The position numbers were made by a program, and so were the translations under genes. This document shows, piece after piece, positions 11,452-24,138 of a stretch of 64,000 bases of DNA; the stretch's first letter is position 1; every line of letters starts with the position of its first letter. The notes under the pieces were generated by a model. It ran no database searches. It had not been told where the DNA came from and saw nothing but the letters and a program-made list of their open reading frames with translations. The DNA is from Moniliophthora roreri (taxonomy: Eukaryota > Basidiomycota > Agaricomycetes > Agaricales > Marasmiaceae), in the NCBI GenBank assembly GCA_001466705.2, contig LATX02000024.1, positions 124,001-188,000 of the forward strand, written 5' to 3'.

Positions 11452-12798
11452 ATGGCCATCGCAGCAAAGTCCAAACTTTTCCAAGCAATCAAATTCGGTG
11501 ATGTACAGCTGAAGCACAGAGCTGTACTCGCTCCTCTCACTCGATTCCGAGTAGATGACAAGCACGTTCCTCTACCAATAGCAAAGGAATATTATGCTCA
11601 ACGAGCCAGTCAACCTGGAACGTTATTGATTACCGAAGCGACTTTTATCCATCCCAAAGCTGGAGGGTTCGCGAATGCCCCAGGCATCTGGTCGGATGCT
11701 CAGATTGAAGCTTGGAAAGAGGTTTGTTCTGCAAATCTTCTCTGGATGAATTTCTTTCTGACTTGAACGACGTGCAGATTACAGACGCGGTACACTCGAA
11801 AGGCTCATTCATCTACGTTCAACTCTGGGCACTCGGTCGTGCAGCTTACCCTGCGCAACTTCAATCCGAAGACCCTTCGTACCCTTACGTTTCTGCCTCC
11901 GACATACCCCTCACGGATCGGACACATGAGGCCCCACGTCCTCTCACGAAGGCGGAGATTGAGGAATACAAGGGGTTCTACGCGCAGGCTGCTAAGAACG
12001 CTGTTGAGCGAGCTGGATTTGACGGCATCGAGCTTCACGGTGCCAACGGATATCTCATTGATCAATTCATCCAAGACATGAGCAACCAACGTACGGACGA
12101 GTACGGTGGAAGCATCGAGAACAGGTCGAGATTTGCATTGGAGGTGGTGGATGCTGTCGTTAAGGCTATTGGACCCCGCAAGACGGGTATTAGGTTAAGT
12201 CCTTGGAGCACTTACCAAGGTAGGCGAGCTCGAGGGTGTTTTCTTAAGCGTTCAGCAGGTGATTGATATTCTTTACAGATATGAAAATGCAAGACCCCAA
12301 GCCTCAGTTCGCACACCTCGTCACTGAGATCAAGAAGGCTCATCCAACGCTCGGATTCATTCATGTCGTCGAACCGCGTGTCAATGGTAATGAAGACGTC
12401 GCCGAGATACCCAAAGGCTGGGATAATGATTTCATTCGGGAGATTTGGACTCTCAGTCCTGGTGGTAACGATACCGAGGACGGCAGAAGACTCATGAGTG
12501 CCGGAAGTCATGATCTGGAAAGTGGGACATACTTTGCTGATGAGAAGGGCGATTTAATTGCCTATGGAAGACGGTTCATCTCGAACGTGAGTTTCGCTTG
12601 TTTCCTTCGTTGGAGTTGTAATACTGATTAATGGTTGAATAGCCTGATTTACCTTACAAGCTTCTGCATAACATTCCTTTTACTCCGTATGATAGGTCGA
12701 CGTTCTACGCCCCGGGATCTTCAGATCCTAAGGGTTACACCGACTATCCTTTTGCGGAGAAGGCAGAGTCTGTTGCTCAGGCCTCGACACACCTATAG
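11452..12798 (+). CDS. Old Yellow Enzyme-type NADH:flavin oxidoreductase, copy A1
   Basis: FMN-dependent ene-reductase, 391 residues, which reduces the C=C bond of alpha,beta-unsaturated carbonyls with NAD(P)H. Exons 11452-11721, 11778-12219, 12279-12586, 12643-12798. The TIM-barrel motifs are in order: LAPLTRFR with the FMN-contacting Thr, LLITEAT, GRAAYPAQL, the substrate-binding His and Asn in [44 protein letters not shown] and YGRRFISNPDLP near the end. Nothing is missing, so it should be active. First of a tandem array; intron 1 (GTTTGTTCTGC) and intron 2 (GTAGGCGAGCTC) are shared with copy A2 and differ from the B copies. The physiological substrate is unknown. Confidence 0.95.
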
Positions 12799-13389
12799 AA
12801 ATGTGATATCTAGAGCCAATAATACCAATACCCACTAAAGTAGTGTAATAACAACCATAGAAAACAATGGATATAAAGACTCGTTGACAATAGATGCCTT
12901 CCGAGAAGGTTAAATGCTTCAAGCCTTTTGACGTCCGCGACTCTTCTCGCCTTCATTCCGTCTATAGTACTTGGCCACTCTATATTATCGATCACTTTCC
13001 CTCAAATCTTGGCTCTTGAATAGTCGCAAAGATGTTTTGAGACGTATTCTCATACCAATTTCACTAGTATTCATTTTAGTATAACAAGTCCTCAATTTTA
13101 CCACCTCTTGTCTCCCAAAGATTGGCTAATCAGTGTATCTATTGTTCAATTTCGGCCATTGAGCCTTGCCAATAACATGGGCAGCAAGCTACAGAAGTTC
13201 GTCTACCTTCAGGTTCTATTCCTGGACACTCTGTGCGTCTTTCAGACCTGACCGGCCTGACCTCCCCCTGACACTCCTGTTCCGAAGCAAATTGAGCTGC
13301 ATGTCGCATGTTGACCGCATGCACATTTCTGCTAGGTTCTCTGTAAATAGATTCTTTCTGGTACAGGTGATAAGTAGCGTTCAAGGTTA
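12799..13389. other. Spacer between OYE copies A1 and B1
   Basis: The first part (about 12820-12925) is the 3' flank of A1 and is repeated after A2 (about 16500-16580), including ATAGATGCCTTCCGAGAA. The rest is unique and shows no gene. Confidence 0.6.
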
Positions 13390-13640
13390 GGCCTGCTTGC
13401 ACTTGTATTGCGTTTTGCTTGCGTCAGTCAGCAAATACTGAACATGAACGTTCCGGTCCAACTTCGGTCTCGCAAAATTTTTGGCAGGCGCTTTGTAAGA
13501 TTAAGATTTTCGCATTCTCACTCGTTCTCACTTACCAACCCAATCTTCCTTCTCCATGACCACAGTCGGGCCCGGTACTATAATATGGGGAAGCCGGTGG
13601 ACCTCAACCTTCAACACCACATTTCTTCTCATCTCTCGAC
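13390..13640 (+). repeat. Type-II upstream repeat of the OYE array, copy 1
   Basis: Contains GCGTCAGTCAGCAAATACTG, ACATGAACGTTCCGGTCCAA and CGCATTCTCACTCGTTCTCA, all repeated upstream of OYE copy B2 at about 16622-16892. It differs from the type-I flank of copies A1 and A2. Confidence 0.8.
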
Positions 13641-13644
13641 GCTG

Positions 13645-14400
<756 letters not shown>

Positions 14401-14623
14401 ACCATTTTGCCTTATGCCATTACCCTTATGCCATTACGAAGGCTTACAAAGGCTTGGCAACGAGCTAACAAGTGCCTATCAGAAAAGGCATATCAACTAC
14501 AAGCGCTTACAAGCTGATATAACCGAAAAATGGGGTTTATATGCCGGGACAATGATTTCTCCGACACGCTATGAAGCACTCCAGCACAACTAGAATCCCG
14601 AAGATCGATGAACGGTCGGCCTC
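14401..14623. other. Short unique segment with a 14-bp tandem repeat
   Basis: Abuts the truncated end of OYE copy B1. CCTTATGCCATTAC occurs twice in a row at about 14410-14437. A similar CCTTATGCCG motif occurs twice near 39.2 kb. No gene seen. Confidence 0.4.
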
Positions 14624-15129
14624 GATGGACCTGACCCGCAGCGAGGTTGAGACGACGTGGTGCAAGAGGTGTTTATCATGATAACCCGCTCCAATCTGGG
14701 GACGGTTCAGCGGCTGGGCGCCCAGCCTACACGTTCTCAAGGCTGGGCTACTAGCTAGCCCAAGCTCAAATTTAATTGCTACAATGAACTCAATACATTT
14801 GCTCACCAATTTCTCTCACAGACTCGCATGTAACACAGTATGACTATAGTATGATGACTCCTCAACAGTTAGGCGTTTCGAGTCGGTGTTCATCCTATTG
14901 ATTTTGGACCTGTTAGTATCACATTTTGGATCCATCAGTCAGCAAGAATTATTTTGTCTCAGTGCTTTGGGATGCACTTTGTACTGTAAGATTCTCTCCT
15001 TACCAATCCAATCTTCTCACCCTATGGCCACAGTCGAGCTCAGTACATACTATAAAATGAAGTTGGTGGATTTCAACCTTCGATATCTCATTTCTTTTCA
15101 TCTCTCTCGACATTGAAATCTACGACGAC
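14624..15129 (+). repeat. Type-I upstream repeat of the OYE array, copy 2
   Basis: Second copy of the 10952-11451 flank, leading directly into the ATG of OYE copy A2, with TATAAAA at 15051-15057 (79 bp from the ATG). Small insertions distinguish it from copy 1. Confidence 0.85.
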
Positions 15130-16461
15130 ATGGCCATTGCAGCAAAGTCCAAACTTTTCCAAGCAATCAAATTCGGTGATGTACAGCTGAAGCACAGAGC
15201 TGTACTCGCTCCTCTCACTCGATTCCGAGTAGATGACAAGCACGTTCCTCTACCAATAGCAAAGGAATATTATGCTCAACGAGCCAGTCAACCTGGAACG
15301 TTATTGATTACCGAAGCGACTTTGATCCATCCCAAAGCCGGAGGGTATGGGAATGTGCCAGGTATCTGGTCGGATGCTCAGATTGAAGCTTGGAAAGAGG
15401 TTTGTTCTGCAAATTTTCTCTGGATGGATTATTTTTTGACTTGAACGACGTGCAGATTACAGACGCGGTACACTCGAAAGGCTCATTCATCTACGTTCAA
15501 CTCTGGGCACTCGGTCGTGCAGCTTACCCTGCGCAACTCCAATCCGAAGACCCTTCGTACCCTTACGTTTCTGCTTCCGACATCCCCCTCGAGGAACGGA
15601 CACACGAGGTCCCACGTCCTCTCACGAAGGCGGAGATTGAAGAATACAAGGAATTTTTCGCACAAGCTGCCAAGAACGCTGTTGAGCGAGCTGGATTTGA
15701 CGGCATCGAGCTTCATGGTGCCAACGGGTATCTCATTGATCAATTCATCCAAGACGTGAGCAACCAACGTACGGACGAGTACGGTGGAAGCATCGAGAAC
15801 AGGTCAAAATTTGCGTTAGAGGTGGTGGATGCTGTCGTTAAGGCTATTGGACCCCGCAAGACGGGTATTAGGTTGAGCCCTTGGTTCACTTACCAAGGTA
15901 GGCGAGCTCGAGCGGTGTTTTCTCAGGCGTTCAACGAGTAATTATCATTTTCTCTATAGGTATGGGAATGCAAGACCCCAAACCTCAGTTCGCACACCTC
16001 GTCACTGAGATCAAGAAAGCCCATCCAACGCTCGGATTCATTCATGTCGTCGAACCGCGTGTCGATGGCAATGAAGACATTGCCGAGATACCCAAAGGCT
16101 GGGATAATGATTTCATTCGGGAGATTTGGACTCTCAGTCCTGGTGGTAACGATACCGAGGACGGCAGAAGGCTCATAAGTGCTGGAAACCATGACTTAGT
16201 GAGTGGGACGCACTTTGCTGATGAAAAGGGCGATTTAGTTGCCTATGGGAGACGGTTCATTTCGAACGTGAGTTTCGTTTGTTTCCTTCGTTGGTGTTGT
16301 AATACTGATTAATGGTTGAATAGCCTGATTTACCTTACAAGCTTCTGCATAACATTCCTTTTACTCCGTATGATAGGTCGACGTTCTACGCCCCGGGATC
16401 TTCAGATCCTAAAGGTTACACTGACTATCCTTTTGCGGAGAAAGCGGGGCATGCTGCCTAG
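15130..16461 (+). CDS. Old Yellow Enzyme-type NADH:flavin oxidoreductase, copy A2
   Basis: Intact paralogue of A1, 385 residues. Exons 15130-15399, 15456-15897, 15960-16267, 16324-16461. All OYE motifs seen in A1 are kept: [49 protein letters not shown]. It differs in scattered residues (DVSN for DMSN, GMGMQDP for DMKMQDP) and ends six residues earlier, in AEKAGHAA. Introns 1 and 2 are of the A type. The copied segment includes about 500 bp of upstream and about 100 bp of downstream DNA, so promoter control is probably shared with A1. Confidence 0.94.
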
Positions 16462-16621
16462 TTCTTGGTATACCTATAAAAATATCTAGAACCAATGATA
16501 CTGTGGTAATAAACATAGAAAACAATTGGATATAAATATTCGTCGACAATAGATGCCTTCCGAGAAAGTCAAATGCTTCACGCTTCTAGGTACGGGTTAT
16601 ATAGCGCTCAAGATTATGTCT

Positions 16622-16892
16622 TCTTGCCTGGATTGTGTTTTAATTGCGTCAGTCAGCAAATACTGGGAAAGGGTTGAACATGAACGTTCCGGTCCAACTC
16701 CGGTTTTGCAAACTTTCTGGCAGGCGTTTTGGTAAGATTTTCGCATTCTCACTCGTTCTCACTTACCAATCCAATCTTCTTTCCCCATGGTCACAGTCGA
16801 GCTCAGTACATATTATAAAATGAAGCTGATGGATTTCAACCTTCGATATCTCATTTCTTTTCATCTCTCTCGACATTGACATCTACGACGAT
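16622..16892 (+). repeat. Type-II upstream repeat of the OYE array, copy 2
   Basis: Matches 13390-13640 in its first half. The last ~110 bp before the ATG, with the TATAAAA box at 16814-16820, resemble the A-type promoters instead, which suggests gene conversion from an A copy. Confidence 0.75.
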
Positions 16893-18233
16893 ATGGCCAT
16901 TGCAGCAAAGTCCAAACTTTTCCAAGCAATCAAATTCGGTGATGTACAGCTGAAGCACAGAGCTGTACTCGCTCCTCTCACTCGATTCCGAGTAGATGAC
17001 AAGCACGTTCCTCTATCTATAGCAAAGGAATATTATGCTCAACGAGCCAGTCAACCTGGAACGTTATTGATTACCGAAGCGACTTTGATCCATCCCAAAA
17101 CCGGGGGGTTCGCGAATGTGCCAGGTATCTGGTCGGATGCTCAGATTGAAGCCTGGAAAGAGGTATGTAGCAAGATGTTTTCATCAACAAGCATGAGCTA
17201 ACCAAAGATGAACAGGTGACAGACTCGGTGCACTCAAAGGGCTCATTCATCTATCTCCAGCTCTGGGCCCTCGGTCGTGCAGCTCAGCCTTCCCAATTAC
17301 ATTCCGAAGACCCTTCATACCCCTACATTTCCGCCTCCGACGTCCCTCTGAAGAGTCGGACACATGAAGCCCCACGTCCTCTGACAAAGGCCGAGATTGA
17401 GGAGTACAAGGAATTTTACGCGCAAGCTGCCAAGAACGCTATTGAGCGAGCTGGATTTGATGGTGTCGAAGTTCACGGTGCCAACGGGTACCTCATTGAT
17501 CAATTCATCCAAGACATGAGCAACCACCGTACAGATGAGTACGGCGGAAGCATTGAGAATAGGTCAAGGTTTGCATTAGAGGTACTAGATGCTGTCGTTA
17601 AGGCTGTTGGGCCCCGCAAGACGGGTATTAGGTTGAGTCCTTGGAGTGGACTCCAAGGTAAGCTTTTGAGCAGCCTTTTTATAAGGACGCAGAAACCGAT
17701 GGTTATTCTATAGATATGAGAATGCAAGACCCCAAACCTCAGTTCACACACCTCGTCACTGAGATCAAGAAAGCCCATCCAACGTTCGGATTCATTCATG
17801 TCGTCGAACCGCGTGTCGATGGCCATGAAATCATTGCCGAGATACCCAAAGGCTGGGACAATGATTTCATTCGGGAGATTTGGACTCTCAGTCCTGGTGG
17901 TGACGATACCGAGGACGGCAGAAGACTCATAAGTGCTGGAAACCATGATCTGGAGAGTGGGACACGCTTCGCTGATGAGAAGGGCGACTTGATTGCCTAT
18001 GGGAGACGGTTCATTTCGAACGTGAGTTTCGCTTGTTTCCTTCGTTGGAGTTGCAATACTGATTAATGGTTGAATAGCCTGATTTACCTTACAGGCTTCT
18101 GCATAACATTCCTCTTACTCCGTATGATAAGTCAACTTTCTATATCCCAGGATCCTCTGATCCTAAAGGCTATACCGACTATCCCTTCGCCGAGAGGGCA
18201 GAGCCTGTTGCTCAGGTCTCGACGCACCTATAG
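16893..18233 (+). CDS. Old Yellow Enzyme-type NADH:flavin oxidoreductase, copy B2
   Basis: Third intact OYE, 391 residues. Exons 16893-17162, 17216-17657, 17714-18021, 18078-18233. Catalytic motifs are complete: [49 protein letters not shown]. Exon 2 carries B-type replacements (VTDSVHSKGSFIYLQL, GRAAQPSQLHSED, DVPLKSRTHEAP) and introns 1 and 2 are B-type, while exon 1 and the TATA region are almost the same as in A2. It is therefore a mosaic. B-type exon 2 is closest to pseudogenes B1 and the distant copy at 58.4-59.9 kb. Substrate preference may differ from the A copies. Confidence 0.94.
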
Positions 18234-18428
18234 AAGTATGATATCTGTACTGACCCCATTAAGCTGCAGTAGTGAGTTGTAATAACTGTAAAACATATTC
18301 ATTGAATACAAGAGTTTTAGACCTTGGTGGGTTACTTATTGAAGGGCCGCAAGCCTCTTTTGAGATGAATCCAGGCGGCAGCGCGTCATCCCTATTGGGT
18401 AAGCCACACTTCACTCTCAACGTTAAAC

Positions 18429-18871
18429 ATGAACATTCCACCGAGTACAGTAAACGTTCACCAGCCGCCCGTTCCTGCAAATCCTCCTACTGCCTCTGAC
18501 ATCGAAAAAGCCAATGAATATGCTGAAAAAGTGATGTATAATCATAGTGAGTCAAACAGATTCAGATTGTGCTACTGTATCTGCATTCATGGTGTCGAAT
18601 TCTACAGGAGTTTTGCATATATTAGACAAGGAAAACCCGCAGGAGGAATTGGGCCGAATCAAAGCGTATCGCCATTATGTAGAGCGGTGCTACGTGGAAT
18701 CCGAGTTTCCCTTGAACGACGTTGATCGCATCGTTCAGGGCGATTTTCAACGCGCAACCGTGGAAAGATATGCAAGAGTCAATGAAAAGTGTCGAACACA
18801 AGTTGGAAAACGTGCAGGGTCTTCTAGAACGGATAGATGATGTAGAGCGGGCGTTGGGATACAGTGCATAG
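18429..18871 (+). CDS. Small coiled-coil protein of unknown function
   Basis: Three exons (18429-18546, 18608-18686, 18739-18871) encode 109 residues. The N-terminus is Pro-rich (MNIPPSTVNVHQPPVPANPP), the middle reads LDKENPQEELGRIKAYRHYV, and the C-terminal third is a heptad-like helix (MKSVEHKLENVQGLLERIDD). Splicing was chosen so that the helical frame joins; the unspliced frame ends in unrelated sequence. No signal peptide or TM. I do not recognise the family; the size and helix suggest a subunit of a complex. It starts about 200 bp after OYE copy B2. Confidence 0.6.
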
Positions 18872-19505
18872 TAGGTGGCTACGAGAGTGAGCATCTATAT
18901 ACCCTTCTTACCCTGCATCGAGACGGAATTACCCTCAGGCATATAATACGACATGTATGGACGGCAAAGTACGTCAGTATCTAGCTGTCCCTGGACGACT
19001 CCAAGATGATGCTTATTCAGAGTACCTCACCTCTCCAGCTGCCAAGGCTCTTCAATATACTTAGACGACATTCGAGGAACTCGTAGCAAGCTTGTATAAC
19101 CTGCAGGATTTGTAATAATTGAGACTGCGGCATAATTAGGCTAACCGGCATAATTGTAATTCCCATCATCGTCCCTCGCATCTTGACCCTTATCTTTGTT
19201 CACACCGAGTCCACATATCGACAGCGTCAATGAAATCCAAGTGACAGGTCCCAGGAACTCGACAGCAAAATACTCGACCCAACGGATTTTGCTGCCTTTT
19301 CGAGGAATAGTACCGGAGAAAACTGCGAAGAGATCGTCATGTGGACCGAAACTGGTCCTGCCTTATGGTAGGCCTGCCTTCCTTCAAGCCCCTTTCTATT
19401 CAATATTTCATGGGAAAAGCTTGGTTTTCCCCAGAAGTTATAGTGTCCCTAATATCGACGGTGGTGCTAAGTCGGGTTCCTGCTGTTCTTACCCTCGCAT
19501 CTCTC
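18872..19505. other. Intergenic, 0.6 kb
   Basis: Promoter region of the sugar transporter. A plus-strand open frame of about 130 codons (from 19196) runs into the transporter's first exon in another frame; it has no motif and is probably chance. Confidence 0.5.
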
Positions 19506-21519
19506 CATGGCCGACCAAGGCGTACACGATAAGGCGACACCCGCTTGGACCAACAATACACATCCAAAGTGGTGGAAGGATCCTGGGTTGAGGAGGAATG
19601 TAGGCTGGACAATAATATTGTATCTTGGCCTGTGAGTAAATAATGAACTTCGACGTGTTAACTGACTGATGAACGACTTTTGAAGCTTTGCTTTTGGCTA
19701 CGACTCTAGTCTGATTACTGGAATGATAGCATCTCCGAGATGGAATGAATATTTCGGCCATCCTACTGGAATAACTCTCGGGCTCATTGTCGCAAGCTTG
19801 TATTTCCCAGCTATTGTGTACGGGTTCACCGTTACCTCAACATTCTCACTGAGCGCTCATCGCGGACTCCTTACAGCTGTGCACCTTTAATTGCTTGGAG
19901 TCTGGATAATCTGGGCAGGAAATGGTCCATCGTGTTAGGATGCTTTGGATTTGTTCGTTTTTTTTTTTTTTTTCATACCGCTCTGTTCTGGATGTTTCAC
20001 TGAAAAACACGTAGGTTGCTGGCTCTCTGGTCGGATGTCTTTCCACAACCCGGGCGATGCTTATAGCTGGTCGCGTCATTATTGGGGGTACAAACTTCCT
20101 GATGATTGCAGCATGTGCATGTCTCATCAACGAAACTATGCACCCTCGCTTGAGAGCGTGCGTTCTCTTCTAGTCTCTTGTCTCCTAAATAGAATGCCGA
20201 TCCTCTGTTCAGTGTATTTAGCGCACTAATGATGAGTTCTTTGAAGCTAGGACAAGTCGTTGGTGCATGGATCCCTTTTGCCACACTTTCTTGGAATTCA
20301 TCGTGGACGTGGCGACTACCCCTACTTCTACAAGCTGCTGGACCAGTCATCCTTCTACCTTTTGCATTTTTCCTTCCAGAATCACCTCGATGGCTCGTCA
20401 GCAAAGGGAGAGGAGATCAGGCGTTGGATATCTTGGCACGATATCACGCTAATGGAGACTGTAACGACGAGCTAGTGAAATACGAGATCAAGGAGATCAC
20501 GGAAACGATTGGTAAAGAGAAGGAGGATCGCGAAACTTCGTGGAAGATGCTCTTTGCGTCGTCAGGCAACAGGAGAAGGGTCGCGGTCATTACGTTGTGC
20601 GCTACTGGAGTAGTCTGGACCGGGAGCACAGTGGTGTCGAACTACGTCGCGCCGACGCTAAAACTGATAGGGATCACTAGCGCGGCCCAGATCAGTGAGT
20701 AACTTGGACATTGTTCAAGATCAGGGATAGCTAACGGCAAGATACAGCTGGAATTAACGGTGGATTAGCCATTGCAACCGCTGTGGCCTCTACTGCTGGC
20801 TCTCTACTTGTCGATACGATTGGACGACGGTCTATCTGGCTCTGGTCTACTTCGGCCATGTTGATATTGTTTTCTGTCCTGACTGGGCTGATGGTAAGTT
20901 TCTTAAACTATCTCAAATCGGGTAGATGAACTGACAAGTGTCCTGACAGTCGTCATTTGCCCAATCACCAAACGTATCACTCGGATATGCGTATATCGTC
21001 ATGCTCTTCCTCTACGACATTGCCTATAGCTTTGCCTGGATTCCCTTGACAGCCGTGTATTGCACGGAAATCCTCCCCTATAGTCTGCGTGCAAAAGGCA
21101 TGGCGTATTTCGTGACAGTGCAGTCGCTATGTACTGCTATTGCATTGTTTGCGAACCCCGTGGGTATCAAGAACATTCAGGTACGGCTTCTGGACTGCCG
21201 ATTCTATGTGCGAGTACTAAGGACAGCCATAGTGGAGGTACTACATCATCTTCATAGGGATCATTATTGTTCATCTCTTCTTGATCCATAAACTCTTCAT
21301 CGAGACAAAGTATGTGGCTCTATTTCTGGTCCTCGCTGGCTGGTATCATTGATAACTTTCTCTCACAATTTCAGAGGTCGAACGATCGAAGAAGTTTCCG
21401 TGATGTTTGATGGTTCGAGAGCAGCGAACCAGCAAATTGAGAAGCGCACAAGCCCGACGGTTTCTGAATCTGAAGACGATTCCAAGTCTGCAATAGGTTC
21501 TTCGCGTTCAATCGTGTAA
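19506..21519 (+). CDS. MFS sugar transporter (hexose/lactose-permease type)
   Basis: Plasma-membrane sugar:proton symporter of MFS family 2.A.1.1. About nine exons. The joined protein has DPGLRRNVGWTIILYLGLFA, GYDSSLITGMIASPRWNEYF, NLGRKWSIVLGCFGF (the GRK loop after TM2), GRVIIGGTNFLMIAACACLI, GQVVGAW, the diagnostic PESPRWLVSKGR loop after TM6, IGRRSIWLWSTSAM and TEILPYSLRAKGMA, and ends with FIETKGRTIEEVSVMFDG, the standard family end. The short C-terminal tail is Ser-rich. It resembles fungal lactose or disaccharide permeases, but the substrate is not decidable. A partial decayed duplicate including introns is present at 43.8-44.5 kb. Confidence 0.9.
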
Positions 21520-21977
21520 ACGACAGACGCGAGTCGTGTACAAATTTGATTGATATTTTTATGACTGGAACCGTTTTGCGATGTTTCGGCCCTTACCAGA
21601 ACCGCCTCTCTTGCGATGACTGGGATCGACGTAGGATAGAAAGGGAATGCAGGTCCTATTGAGTGTTTTGAATGAAAACTCTGCGGCAAAAATCCTTTGA
21701 CCTTCAACACGAACTCTCGTTGATAGTGACAATTGTAGCGGCAATTGAAGAGCCCGAGACCCGGCATAAGCCTGATACCTGTACACAGCCGCCCGCATTT
21801 CATGTCGATATGTACCCATTCATCACGCCCATACACCGGGAGCTAGATTCTCGGCCAATTCTTTTATTTAACTGATTTATCATCACCACCACCGCTCAAC
21901 CTCAGTATAACCTTTGACGCCTCGTGTCTTTGACTGTGACCCCAGTGCCCATTGTATCCGCCTTCTCCCGTCCTCGA
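21520..21977. other. Intergenic, 0.46 kb
   Basis: Spacer between sugar transporter and esterase. A minus-strand open frame of about 150 codons overlaps it but shows no motif. Confidence 0.5.
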
Positions 21978-23788
21978 ATGTTCTTCAGCAGCGCCAAATC
22001 CGAGGTATATATCCCATCGAAACCAGCGCAACTCCCTCTTCGAAATCACACAGTCGGGGATGGAGATAACCAGAAGATATCCTTGAAGACATTTATAGAA
22101 GAAAGATGTCCGAGTTTGCAGAAGGAATTCAGAGCGCCCTGGTGGTTATTCAAGTTGGTTCTACTTTTCTTTTTACTGTTCTCGTGCTGACATTGCAATA
22201 GTGGACATCTTCAAACATTGTATTGCGTCGTGGGGGATTTCACCAAGACGGATAAGGTCGTGTATAACCGGTGTGTTGGTTTGCGTCTTCTGGATATTCC
22301 GAAAAAAACTTATTACTTTTGACCTGAACAGAACCCTGATAACGACATACAATGGAGGAACCCTGTACGCTTGCTTTTCATATTTCACTTCATTGCGATG
22401 GTATTGAGAACTACGCGAAACAGAGGTCTAGATTTTACCCCAACTAATTTTGCAGAATTGCCAGAAGATGCACCTATCATTGTCACCATGCATGGATTGA
22501 CTGGAGGTACCAGTCTGCTCCCTCAACACTCCCCGTGCAAGGCGCTGACGAAGCATAACTTGACCCAGGTTCATTTGAGCAATATGTGCGGGCGATTCTG
22601 TACCCGGCATGTTCACCAGTCGAGAAGGGAGGCTTGGGATACCGTGGTGTCGTGATCAACTTTCGTGGGTGTGCGTGGCTCACTCATCTCATTTGACATC
22701 CTCGCACTAACGCTTTCTCCGAGCTAACAGGCGCAGGAACCCCGATCACTTCGCAACAATTGTATTCGGCCGGATATACAGATGATATACGCACCGCCTT
22801 GATGTACATTCAGAACAAATATCCTAAAGCACCACTCCTTGGGCTGGGCTTTTCGCTTGGCGCGAATGTGGTTACGAGGTATTTCTCGGAAGAAGGTGAG
22901 CAGAGTAAGATGGTTGCTGGATGTGTTTTGGGATGCGTAAGTCAATCACTCGTGATTCCTGCGGAGCTAACGTTTTCCCCCTAGCCATGGGACCTCGAAC
23001 GGAATACAGATGCCCTTAACGAGTCAATTCTTGGCAAGTATGTCTACTCGAAAGGCATGGCATCCAATCTGGTCAGGTTACTCTCGACACACATACCTTC
23101 ACTCACTGGTGTTTCGACCGAAACCTCATCATCAACTCCGCCATACCATCCACACTACACTCCTGACGCGGCCCACGGTAAACTCGTAGCAGACGCAACG
23201 AACACCGTCATTGGAATCTCTAATCCGACTCTCGAAGACTTTGATGGGATCTTTACGCGCGTAGCTGGTGCTCACCCACCTGTTGTCCCACTCAAATCGG
23301 CTAGACACTATTACGAATGGGCTCGGAGCGATAAAACGCTACCAGGCGTGAAAAGACCGTTTTTGGCGCTAAACGCAGGTGACGATCCTGTGGTGCAACA
23401 TATACCTTGGGGTGATAAGGAAGTCGTCGGTGAGGATCACGGAGAGAAGGAAGGTTACACAGTTGTTGTGAAGACGAATGGTGGAGGGCATCTAGGGTGG
23501 TTTACGGTAGAAGATGATAGTGTCTCGAGGATAAAATCGGAGAATGGAGAGAAGACGCAGCTTGCGAGGTGGTCGACAGAGCCAGTGCTGCAATGGTTGC
23601 GGGGTATGATTGAGGATGTTGCGTATCGGGTTGAACCCAGAAAGTACTATGAGGATCCGGAAGCTCCAGGTTGGATGAGAGAAGAAGGTGGCAGAGGTGA
23701 CTTGGCATATAACGTTATAGAGGAGGGAGGTCATGTAGTGGATGGGACACAGGCCAGGAAAGAGCAAGGGATGCTACAAGGACTATGA
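21978..23788 (+). CDS. Alpha/beta-hydrolase, EMB8/Eht1-Eeb1/ABHD1-3 family esterase
   Basis: Serine esterase/acyltransferase of the AB-hydrolase-4 type; yeast relatives (Eht1, Eeb1, Mgl2/YMR210W) make or cleave medium-chain acyl esters or act on monoacylglycerol. Eight or so exons. Family signatures: SGHLQTLY near the N-terminus, YNGGTL, the oxyanion region PIIVTMHGLTGGS, NFRGCAGTPITSQQLYSAGY, the nucleophile elbow GLGFSLGANVVTRY, Asp in ALNAGDDPVV and His in GGGHLGWF. The triad is complete. The C-terminal ~50 residues (PRKYYEDPEAPGWMREEGG onward) are an extension. I start at the ATG giving MFFSSAKSEVYIPSKPA; the frame extends a little upstream without an ATG. Confidence 0.88.
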
Positions 23789-23879
23789 AGTTAGACGATA
23801 GACATTGTCATAGAGAACAGAAAACATTCTCCTTCGTCCAAGTGTAGTCCTTGATAAACGGGGATGACACTCGGTTAAT

Positions 23880-23961
23880 GGCCGCCTGGCGAAATGGCAT
23901 CGCGTCTGACTACGACTCGTAAGTAATCAGGAGATTGCAGGTTCGACCCCTGCGGTGGTCA
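23880..23961 (+). tRNA. tRNA-Arg (anticodon ACG) with 10-nt intron
   Basis: Same tRNA as 3757-3840 in every mature position, on the opposite strand. Acceptor GGCCGCC/GGTGGTC with discriminator A; anticodon arm TCTGA-CTACGA-intron-A-TCAGG; T arm GCAGG-TTCGACC-CCTGC. The intron CTCGTAAGTA differs wholly from the 12-nt intron of the other copy. Eight T at 23985-23992 terminate transcription. Confidence 0.95.
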
Positions 23962-23984
23962 CTATGCCTGGATATTTAGTGCTC

Positions 23985-23992
23985 TTTTTTTT
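23985..23992 (+). terminator. Pol III oligo-T terminator of tRNA-Arg
   Basis: Run of eight T starting 24 nt after the tRNA 3' end. Confidence 0.8.
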
Positions 23993-24138
23993 GCCTTCCG
24001 CTACAGTCCCACCACGATAGAATCATTTTCGTGTTGAACGTTGCGTATACAAGTGTTGATGTTTAACTTTGCAATTTATGAATACAAAACATTTTCTCCA
24101 GATTCGTACATATATCGACAAACAGAGCTAAAAGTACT

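Noticed and set aside
14401..14540. Pogo/Fot1-like transposase fragment after OYE copy B1
   Set aside because: A frame with ITKAYKG looked suggestive but stops soon after and no further transposase motif follows.
19196..19591. 131-codon frame upstream of the sugar transporter
   Set aside because: Overlaps the transporter's first exon in another frame; composition irregular and no homologous motif.
21363..21836. 157-codon minus-strand frame after the sugar transporter
   Set aside because: Covers the transporter's last exon and 3' flank antisense; no motif.
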